From JACJWR01 sp963752505 (GTDB lineage Bacteria; Actinomycetota; Actinomycetes; S36-B12; UBA10799), in the NCBI GenBank assembly GCA_963752505.1, contig CAVVYM010000009.1:205155-269154 (forward strand): a stretch of DNA of 64,000 nt, in the 5' to 3' direction. Shown one piece after another: positions 57,730 through 64,000 of this stretch. The position numbers and the translations under genes were made by a program. Numbering within the stretch: position 1 is the first letter of the stretch; each line of letters opens with the position of its first letter. The notes under the pieces were generated by a model that ran no database searches, was not told where the DNA came from, and saw only the letters and a program-made list of their open reading frames with translations.

Positions 57730-60435
57730 TTACATGCGTCGCGGCTGCAACTCCTGCCGGTCAGCGGCGGGGAGCAACTCGACGCTCGCTCCCAGCAGGT
57801 AACACCCGCTCGGGGTGGCCAACATCGGGTTGATCTCAAGGGTGTGGATCTGCGGCCAGTCCTCGGCCATGAGCGCCACCCGCATGAGCACGGCGGCCAG
57901 TGCGCTCACGTTGGCTGGTTCGCTGCCCTGATATCCAAACAGCAGCTCCGAGGTGCGCGGGGCTCGGATCAAGCGCTCGGCGTCGAGGTCAGTGAGCGGG
58001 GGCATCCAATACGCATGATCGGAGACCAGATCGGAGACCACGCCGCCGACCGTGAACGAGATCACCGGTCCGAAGGCCGGATCCTCCCGGGTGATCACCG
58101 AGCAGGGCACCCCGGGCGGGGCCATCGCCTGCACCACGAGACTCTCGCGGACGTCGCTGGGGTGCTGCGCCACCATGGAGAGGAAGGCCGTCCGCAGTGA
58201 ACGCTCGTTCTCCAGGCTCAAGCGCACTCCCCCGAGGTCGGTGCGGTGCACCAATCGCTGACTCTCGGTCTTGAGCACAACTGGGTAGCCGATCTCGGCC
58301 GCCCGTTCTGCCGCCTCTTGCTCGCTGGCCACGCTGAAGCTGGGCCACAGTTCTAGTCCGTAGGCGGCGAACAACTCGTTTGTCTCTGCGCCACTGAGGA
58401 TGTTGCGCCGCGGGTGGGAGATCACCCGGATGGGAATCGTGTGGCTGGTCTCGGAGACTGCTTCGGTGGTGTGCTCCAAGACGGAGTCGATGAGTGCCTC
58501 GGCCCGATCCTCGTCGACGCCGAGCGGCTCCGGTTCCTCACCCACCGGGGTCGCCAGCCAAACTGCGTGCTGGACCGCAAGTGACAACGCCGCCACCGCC
58601 GCCGCCGGCTCACCGTACACCGGAACTGAGCCCGCACCGGGCGCCCCCTGCGCACTCGGATTGACGACCAGCGAAGATCGCCCGGTCAACCCGGTTTCGT
58701 GAGGCAGCACGGCCAGCACCGGTTTCGTCGAGTCGGCCGCAATGTCGCGCAACACGTCGGCGACGCCGGTGAGGTCGGCGCGCACGGGTGGCACGTGGAT
58801 CACGATGACGGCATCTACGTCCTTCGCCTTCAGCGCCTCGGAAAGAACCTGCCCGACCTCCTCGCCGCCAGCGTCCCACTGCACCCGATAGGGGCGATGT
58901 ACGGTCTGCATGCCAGAGGAGTCGACGAGGTCCATGGTGTGCATGAGCAGCGCGGTGGAGTTGCTGACGAGCGCGACCCGGCCACCACGCGGGATGGGCT
59001 GCATCGCCATCAGCGCGGCGACGTCGAGCAGGCCACCGATGGTTCGGGTCTGCAGCACACCGCACTGCTCCAGCAGTTCATCCACCACTTGATCCGGCAG
59101 CAGGTCGTCATTGTCTTCGCTGCCGTGCACGCGGCCCGTGAGCACGGCCAGCACGGGCTTGCGACGCGAAAGCCGGCGTACGATCCGGGCGAATTTGCGC
59201 GGGTTGCCGAGTCCCTGCAGGTACAGCAACACAACCGAGGTTGATTCGTCTGATTCCCAGTACTGCAGCAGGTCGTTCCCTGAGACGTCTACCCGCATGC
59301 CCGGTGAGATGAACGTCGACAACCCCAATTGCCGGGCGCTCATCTCTTCCAGGAAGGTCGCCCCCAAAGTTCCTGATTCGCAGAAGAAGCCGATGCGACC
59401 CCGGCTGGGCACGACCTCGGCCAAGCTGGCGTTGAGCTGGACCCGGGGGTCGGTGTTGATGATGCCGAGGGCCTCCGGCCCCACCACGCGTACGCCGCTC
59501 TCCCTGGCCCGCGACACCAGCTCGCGCGCTCGGGCTGGACCATCCGGGTCATACTCCGAGAACCCCGAGGAAATCACCTCCAGGGCGCGCACCCCGGCCG
59601 CCGCACAGTCGTCCACGATCGCCTGCACCGAGTCGATGGGGGCGGTGACGACGGCGAGATCGATCGGACCGGGCGCATCGGCAACGGAACGGTAGGCGGG
59701 GATCCCAGCAACTTCGTCCACCTCCGGGTGCACGGCGTACAGGGATCCGGTGAATCCGCTGCGCTGCAAGTTGCGGACCACGTGTTGCCCCACGGATCCC
59801 TCCCTGCGGCTCACCCCGATCACCATCACCTTGCGCGGGTACAGCAGGGCTTCGACGGAACGTGCCTCCGCAGCATGTTCGCGCGCATGCATGACCGCCG
59901 ATTCGCCCGCCGTGGGCTCGATGTCGAATTCGAGTTCGATGACACCCTCTTCGAAGTGCTGCTTGACCCGGTAGCCAGCCTCGACGAAGGTCCCGATCAT
60001 GCGTTGGTTGCTGGGGAGCACCTCGGCCACAAAGCGGTCGATACCGTTCTCCCGAGCCGCGGCTGCGAGGTGCTCGAGCAGCACCGATCCAAGTCCCCTG
60101 CCCTGGTGGTCATCGCGGATGGTGAAGGCGATCTCCGCGGAGTGGCTGTCCACGCGGTCATACCTGCCCACACCCACGATGGAGCCGTGCTGAGTGGCGA
60201 CCAACGCGAGGCGGTCGACGTAGTCGACGTGGGTGAATCGTTCTAGGTCCCGCTCGCTCAGTTCGGGATAGGGAGCGAAGAAGCGCAGATACACCGTTTC
60301 CGGCGAAAGTGAACGGTGGAACTCCGCTAGGTCGGCCGCGTCGTCGGTAGTGATCGGACGGAGGTGGCAGGGCCGGCCATCTCGCAACAGCACGTCCGCC
60401 TCGAGATGCTCTGGATATCCGTCCGGGTGCTCCAC
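57730..60435 (-). CDS. Pat-like protein acetyltransferase: GNAT + acyl-CoA synthetase (NDP-forming) domains
   Basis: A 901-residue two-part protein. Residues ~1-180 are a GNAT domain (AFTIRDDHQGRGLGSVLLEHLAAAA contains the acetyl-CoA loop). The rest resembles ADP-forming acyl-CoA synthetase: CoA-binding Rossmann (RKVMVIGVSRREGSVGQHVV), succinyl-CoA-ligase-like domains (GFFCESGTLGATFL) and an ATP-grasp part (GYPVVLKTESQRLVHRTDLGGV). GNAT-first order is as in Streptomyces PatA, which acetylates acyl-CoA synthetases. The synthetase half is probably regulatory. GTG start with TAGGTT 6 nt upstream. Confidence 0.9.
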   Translation of the reverse strand: MEHPDGYPEHLEADVLLRDGRPCHLRPITTDDAADLAEFHRSLSPETVYLRFFAPYPELSERDLERFTHVDYVDRLALVATQHGSIVGVGRYDRVDSHSAEIAFTIRDDHQGRGLGSVLLEHLAAAARENGIDRFVAEVLPSNQRMIGTFVEAGYRVKQHFEEGVIELEFDIEPTAGESAVMHAREHAAEARSVEALLYPRKVMVIGVSRREGSVGQHVVRNLQRSGFTGSLYAVHPEVDEVAGIPAYRSVADAPGPIDLAVVTAPIDSVQAIVDDCAAAGVRALEVISSGFSEYDPDGPARARELVSRARESGVRVVGPEALGIINTDPRVQLNASLAEVVPSRGRIGFFCESGTLGATFLEEMSARQLGLSTFISPGMRVDVSGNDLLQYWESDESTSVVLLYLQGLGNPRKFARIVRRLSRRKPVLAVLTGRVHGSEDNDDLLPDQVVDELLEQCGVLQTRTIGGLLDVAALMAMQPIPRGGRVALVSNSTALLMHTMDLVDSSGMQTVHRPYRVQWDAGGEEVGQVLSEALKAKDVDAVIVIHVPPVRADLTGVADVLRDIAADSTKPVLAVLPHETGLTGRSSLVVNPSAQGAPGAGSVPVYGEPAAAVAALSLAVQHAVWLATPVGEEPEPLGVDEDRAEALIDSVLEHTTEAVSETSHTIPIRVISHPRRNILSGAETNELFAAYGLELWPSFSVASEQEAAERAAEIGYPVVLKTESQRLVHRTDLGGVRLSLENERSLRTAFLSMVAQHPSDVRESLVVQAMAPPGVPCSVITREDPAFGPVISFTVGGVVSDLVSDHAYWMPPLTDLDAERLIRAPRTSELLFGYQGSEPANVSALAAVLMRVALMAEDWPQIHTLEINPMLATPSGCYLLGASVELLPAADRQELQPRRM

Positions 60436-60441
60436 TCACCT

Positions 60442-60447
60442 AACCTA
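60442..60447 (-). promoter_or_regulatory. Leaderless -10 element of the Pat-like gene
   Basis: TAGGTT, then AGGTGA, then GTG on the reverse strand: 6-nt spacing. Confidence 0.5.
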
Positions 60448-60520
60448 GCCGCTGACGTCGCTGACGAACACCCGACGGGGCAAGCCCGGCTGAGCGGACT
60501 CGGTGCGGGACAATCGAGCA

Positions 60521-62944
60521 ATGCCGAAGCGTACGATTCCACATCCGGAGACACCCGAACGCATCGTCGAGGTCGACGTCGGCGAGGAGATGCGCGGATC
60601 CTTCTTGGAGTACGCCTACTCGGTGATCTACGCCCGAGCGCTGCCCGACGCCCGCGACGGTCTCAAGCCAGTGCAGCGCCGCATCCTCTACCAAGCGGGC
60701 GAGATGGGTCTGCGCCCGGATCGCGGTCATGTGAAGTGCGCGCGTGTGGTGGGCGAGGTCATGGGCCGACTGCACCCCCACGGAGAAGGTGCGATCTACG
60801 ACGCTTTGGTGCGCATGGCGCAACCGTTCTCGCTGCGCTTGCCCTTCATCGACGGCCACGGCAACTTCGGCAGCCTGGACGACGGCCCCGCGGCGATGCG
60901 CTACACCGAGTGTCGACTCGCCACCGCTGCACTGCCGATGATCGCCGGCATCCACGAGGACACCGTCGACTTCGCCCCAAACTACGACGGCCGTGAATCA
61001 GAACCCTCGGTGCTCCCGGCCGCCATCCCCTCGTTGCTGGTCAACGGCGCCACCGGCATCGCCGTCGGAATGGCGACGAACATCGCTCCCCACAACTTGG
61101 GGGAGGTCATCAACGCTGCGCGTCACCTCCTCGACCACCCGGAGGCCACCGTCGCCGAGTTGATGCGCTTCGTCCCAGGGCCGGACCTGCCCTCGGGGGC
61201 GCGCATCGTGGGCCTCGACGGCATCCGCGACGCCTACGACACCGGTCGCGGCTCGTTCCGCATGCGCGCGACCGCCTCCTTCGAGCAGGTAACGCCCCGC
61301 CGACGTGGCATCGTCATCACCGAGTTGCCCTACAACGTCGGCATCGAACGTGTGATGCAGCGCATCAAGGATCTTCACTCGTCGAAGAAGATCGTGGGAA
61401 TCGCCGGCCTCACCGACCTCACCGATGGTGATCAAGGCCTTCGATTGCTGATCGAGGTCAAGAGCGGCATCAATCCCGAGGCGTTGCTCGAGCAGCTCTA
61501 CAAGCTGACTCCGCTCGAGGAACAGTTCAACATCAACGCGGTCGCCCTCGTTGACGGCGCCCCGGCGACGCTTGGGCTCAAGCAAATGTTGGAGGTGTTC
61601 CTCGACCACCGCCGGGAAGTGGTCCGGCGCCGAAGCGAATTCCGCCGCACCAAGGCCAGGGAACGGCTGCACCTGGTCGAGGGGCTCCTCATCGCCATCC
61701 TCGATATCGACGAGGTCATCGCGGTGATCCGCAGCAGCGATGATGCCATCGAGGCGCGAGCCCGGCTCATCGCGATTTTCGACCTCACCGAACTTCAAGC
61801 CAACTACATCCTGGACATGCCGCTGCGACGGCTCACCAAGTTTTCGAGGATCGAACTCGAATCCGAACGAGATGAACTCCACGAGACCATCAGCGGTCTC
61901 ACGCAACTGCTGGAGGACCCCAAGGTCCTGTCGCGGGCAGTTTCTGACGAGCTGGCCGAAGTCGCGGCACAACACTCCACCGGCCGCCGCACGGTCTTGA
62001 TCTCCGAGGCGGCGAGGGCTTCGACCGCTGGCGGGCAGATATCGCTGGAGATGGCGGACGAACCCTGTCGCGTCGTGCTGTCCGCGAGCGGACTCATCGC
62101 GCGCCTGCCACTGGCCGACGGTCCGCCTGTGGGCAACCTCGGCCCGCACGCCGCTCTGCAGTCTGCGGTCACCACCAGCACGCGCTCGGAATTCGGTGTC
62201 GTCACGAACCGAGGCCGCCTGGTGCGGATGCCGGTGGTTGACCTACCCGCGCTGCCCGCTACCGCCGGCCACCCCAGCCTCGTCGGCGCCCCCGATGCGG
62301 CGGCCTTCGCCCACCTTGCGGAGTCGGAACGGGCGGTGGGCGTGGTTCCACTGGACGATCGCGGCTTCGCGGTGGGAACCGCCGAAGGTGTGGTGAAACG
62401 GGTCGCGCCCGGTGCGCCGGGCAACAAGTCCGATTGGGCGGTGATCGCGCTGAAAGACTCCGACGCCGTCGTCGCCGCGGCGGCCTGCGACGACGACGAC
62501 GAACTTGTCTTCGTCACCTCGGCGGGCTCCCTGCTGCACTTTCCGGCCGACTTGGTGCGTCCCCAGGGACGAAACGCGGGCGGCGTCGCGGGGATCAAGT
62601 TGTCCGACGACGCCACGGTCGTGGGCTTCGGGGTCGTTGACCTCGACGATGCGTCGGTGCTGACCGTTGCCGCGGGGGCAGATGGGGTCACCTCCGCGAA
62701 GGTGACTCCCCTGGCCGAGTACCCGGCCAAGGGTCGGGCGACTGGTGGCGTGCGATGTCAACGCCTGCTGGCGGGTGAGACCTCGATCGTCGTGGCCGCA
62801 GTGGGGCCGTCACCTGCCGCCTGTGACTCGGCCGGCGCCAACATCGACCTGCCCGAGCCCGACGCGCGTCGCGACGCCTCGGGCACGGCGGTGCCTGCCC
62901 GATTGGCCTATGCCGGTGGCGGCGTCCCCCTCGGCGGAGGCTGA
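60521..62944 (+). CDS. parC: DNA topoisomerase (ATP-hydrolysing) subunit A, ParC type
   Basis: An 807-residue type IIA topoisomerase A subunit. The breakage-reunion domain shows YSVIYARALPDARDGLKPVQRRI, RLHPHGEGAIYDALVRMAQ and the catalytic Tyr in AAMRYTECRLA. The C-terminal domain has beta-pinwheel blades; the GyrA box (QRRGGKG type) is missing, with only PQGRNAGG at a similar place, so ParC or a ParC-like second enzyme is likelier than GyrA. ATG 60521 is used. The next gene follows 3 nt after its stop. Confidence 0.9.
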   Translation: MPKRTIPHPETPERIVEVDVGEEMRGSFLEYAYSVIYARALPDARDGLKPVQRRILYQAGEMGLRPDRGHVKCARVVGEVMGRLHPHGEGAIYDALVRMAQPFSLRLPFIDGHGNFGSLDDGPAAMRYTECRLATAALPMIAGIHEDTVDFAPNYDGRESEPSVLPAAIPSLLVNGATGIAVGMATNIAPHNLGEVINAARHLLDHPEATVAELMRFVPGPDLPSGARIVGLDGIRDAYDTGRGSFRMRATASFEQVTPRRRGIVITELPYNVGIERVMQRIKDLHSSKKIVGIAGLTDLTDGDQGLRLLIEVKSGINPEALLEQLYKLTPLEEQFNINAVALVDGAPATLGLKQMLEVFLDHRREVVRRRSEFRRTKARERLHLVEGLLIAILDIDEVIAVIRSSDDAIEARARLIAIFDLTELQANYILDMPLRRLTKFSRIELESERDELHETISGLTQLLEDPKVLSRAVSDELAEVAAQHSTGRRTVLISEAARASTAGGQISLEMADEPCRVVLSASGLIARLPLADGPPVGNLGPHAALQSAVTTSTRSEFGVVTNRGRLVRMPVVDLPALPATAGHPSLVGAPDAAAFAHLAESERAVGVVPLDDRGFAVGTAEGVVKRVAPGAPGNKSDWAVIALKDSDAVVAAAACDDDDELVFVTSAGSLLHFPADLVRPQGRNAGGVAGIKLSDDATVVGFGVVDLDDASVLTVAAGADGVTSAKVTPLAEYPAKGRATGGVRCQRLLAGETSIVVAAVGPSPAACDSAGANIDLPEPDARRDASGTAVPARLAYAGGGVPLGGG

Positions 62945-62946
62945 GG

Positions 62947-63864
62947 GTGCTGTCGGCGGACGGGCACGGGCGCCCGACTGTCCCCTGTGCCACCGCCTCG
63001 GCGGCGGCCGACGAATCGCTAGCGGGTACCGCCCCCGCGGCGACTACTTGGCTGGTGGTCGAACAACATGGCGCCTACGGGCGACAGGCGCTGCTCGAAT
63101 CGGGACTGCCACCGACCGTGGGCGCGTTCCTCTCGGCCCCGGCCTGGGAAGGAGCCAAGGTAATCCTGGGACGTCCCCCGGGACGACACGCTGAGCCACG
63201 CCCCGGGCACGGAACAACGGTCTGGTGCGCACACGCGCCCACCGGCCGCGCGGTCTCAACGACGCTCACCGATGCACGTCAACTGCTCGACCTCGACCCC
63301 GCTTCGTGCGTCGCGGGGAACCTGCCCGAGTGGCCACCGGCAGAACCCCGTTTCTTTGTCTGCACGAACGGAAAGCGCGATGCTTGCTGCGCCCGACTGG
63401 GCAGAGCCGCGCTCTCCGGCGTTGCCGATCCCGCGGTCTGGGAGTGCTCGCATCTCGGGGGCCATCGATTCGCCGCCACCGGTGTCCTCCTGCCGTGGGG
63501 CTACGTGTATGGCCGGCTCACCGCGGCCGACATCACTGCGGTGCTCGACGATGCGCGCCGCGGTGCCGTTCACCTGTCCCACCTGCGAGGTCGATCCTCG
63601 TTGCGACCGGCCGCCCAGGTGGCCGATGTCTTCCTCCGCACCCAGCGGCAGCTCACCGGTCCCGAGGACGTCATGGTCGTGGCCGAGCGCCAACGCAGCG
63701 CCGGAGTGATCCGGGTGACGCTTCGCGCCCCCAATGGGATCGAAGTGGACGTGGACGTCGCGAAGCGAGGCGGCGCTGCTGCAGTCGTATCGTGCGGGGC
63801 GATCCCCCAGCAGCAGCATCAGCTCGAGGTGGTCGCCAGCCACAGTCCGGCGGGCGGGCCTTGA
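62947..63864 (+). CDS. Sucrase/ferredoxin-like protein with thioredoxin-fold [2Fe-2S] motif
   Basis: A 305-residue protein of the sucraseferredoxin-like family. VCTNGKRDACCARLGR has three cysteines, and ECSHLGGHRFAATGVLLPWG a Cys and two His, the pattern of thioredoxin-like [2Fe-2S] ferredoxins of the Apd1 type. It is probably a redox protein; partner unknown. GTG 62947 has GGAGG 6 nt upstream and follows parC by 3 bp, so it is in the parC operon. Confidence 0.87.
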   Translation: MLSADGHGRPTVPCATASAAADESLAGTAPAATTWLVVEQHGAYGRQALLESGLPPTVGAFLSAPAWEGAKVILGRPPGRHAEPRPGHGTTVWCAHAPTGRAVSTTLTDARQLLDLDPASCVAGNLPEWPPAEPRFFVCTNGKRDACCARLGRAALSGVADPAVWECSHLGGHRFAATGVLLPWGYVYGRLTAADITAVLDDARRGAVHLSHLRGRSSLRPAAQVADVFLRTQRQLTGPEDVMVVAERQRSAGVIRVTLRAPNGIEVDVDVAKRGGAAAVVSCGAIPQQQHQLEVVASHSPAGGP

Positions 63865-63909
63865 CAGCCAGCGTGTGGTTCGATTTCGGCGACGGCTCCC
63901 AGCAGTGGG

Positions 63910-63915
63910 TAGGCT
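63910..63915 (+). promoter_or_regulatory. Leaderless -10 element of the gene at 63922
   Basis: TAGGCT, then GATCTT, then ATG at 63922: 6-nt spacing. It supports a real start at the window edge. Confidence 0.5.
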
Positions 63916-63921
63916 GATCTT

Positions 63922-64000
63922 ATGGCCGTCTATTCCTCCCAAGTGCCCCTCGGTTCGCCCCTACCGGAGCTGACCCTCCCGGACCTCGAGGGCGACCCCC
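63922..64000 (+). CDS. Thioredoxin/peroxiredoxin-fold family protein (start only)
   Basis: Only the first 26 codons are in the window: MAVYSSQVPLGSPLPELTLP, then DLEGDP. The LGSPLPELTLPDLEG pattern is the usual N-terminus of AhpC/TSA-type thioredoxin-fold proteins, before the CxxC or peroxidatic Cys, which lies outside. The start is backed by a 6-nt spaced TAGGCT. Confidence 0.6.
   Translation, partial: MAVYSSQVPLGSPLPELTLPDLEGDP

Noticed and set aside
1..64000. Prophage, integrative element or defence island
   Set aside because: No integrase, transposase, phage structural, restriction-modification, CRISPR or tRNA-flanked att-like repeats were seen; composition looks uniform apart from the surface-protein repeats.

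Overview
The window is chromosomal DNA of a high-GC actinobacterium (Actinomycetes; order not decidable from this stretch). Reasons: G+C is well above 60% by eye; GTG starts are frequent; and many families are typical of, or restricted to, Actinobacteria (DUF3000, DUF3093, DUF3159, DUF3710, DUF4193, DUF4235, DUF5998, DUF6777, SepH, PafB/PafC, LigC, a coproporphyrin-type haem pathway with HemQ). Gene order from about 24 to 60 kb resembles, from memory, the hemE/cgoX/hemQ - rnd - fadAB - dxs - acnA - trkA - dut - suhB region of Mycobacterium and Streptomyces, so this is mostly core genome. No tRNA, rRNA, IS element, prophage or CRISPR array was seen.

Layout. 0-16 kb: partial MoxR ATPase, DUF6777 protein, orphan GspE/PilB-type ATPase, DUF4333 lipoprotein, NlpC/P60 peptidase with a structured leader, rhomboid protease, DUF2231-cytochrome b5 fusion divergent from a rhodanese lipoprotein behind a CsoR/CstR-like operator, a PCu(A)C-DyP peroxidase pair, MFS exporter, thpR, pafB-pafC, and an LMW-phosphatase/fructosamine-kinase pair. 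15-23 kb: membrane proteins, a small CTG-start ORF, YihY/BrkB, AidB, ZapE, a RibD-like reductase, an MT0933-type small protein, LigC and a LigD-type polymerase domain. 23.6-28 kb: hemE, cgoX, hemQ-msrB and DUF3000. 28-33.3 kb: atypical response regulator, RNase D, fadA-fadB. 33.6-36.1 kb: a large secreted protein with three almost identical 384-bp repeats plus a seven-bladed RCC1-like propeller, apparently a lineage-specific insertion. 36-45 kb: DUF3516 helicase, dxs, acnA, a TrmA-type RNA methyltransferase. 45-54 kb: KimA-like permease opposite two TrkA subunits, then the DUF3159 - OB-fold - DUF3710 - dut - thioesterase - DUF3093 - DUF4235 - DUF4193 block and a gamma-carbonic anhydrase. 54-64 kb: suhB, cpfC, sepH, DUF5998, a Pat-type acetyltransferase, parC, a sucrase/ferredoxin-like protein and the start of a thioredoxin-fold gene.

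Two window-wide signals stand out. First, many genes have a TANNNT hexamer exactly 6 nt (sometimes 7-8) before the start codon with no Shine-Dalgarno sequence, which is what leaderless transcription predicts; this fixes several start codons, and two divergent pairs have physically overlapping -10 elements. Second, eight single-base frameshifts lie between 23.7 and 37.4 kb (msrB 1, hemQ 3, fadB 1, the repeat/RCC1 gene 2, the helicase 1). Repairing one base at each makes every gene full length and in frame, so either this stretch is poorly polished sequence or there is a remarkable run of fresh mutations in housekeeping genes.

How the genes work together: HemE, CgoX, HemQ and CpfC are four steps of the coproporphyrin-dependent haem pathway; FadA/FadB form a beta-oxidation complex; the permease and the two TrkA proteins form a probable K+ homeostasis module; the LMW-phosphatase and the fructosamine-kinase homologue form a probable protein-deglycation pair; PafBC, LigC, LigD-Pol and AidB are DNA-damage-related; SepH, NlpC/P60 and ParC belong to envelope, division and chromosome biology.
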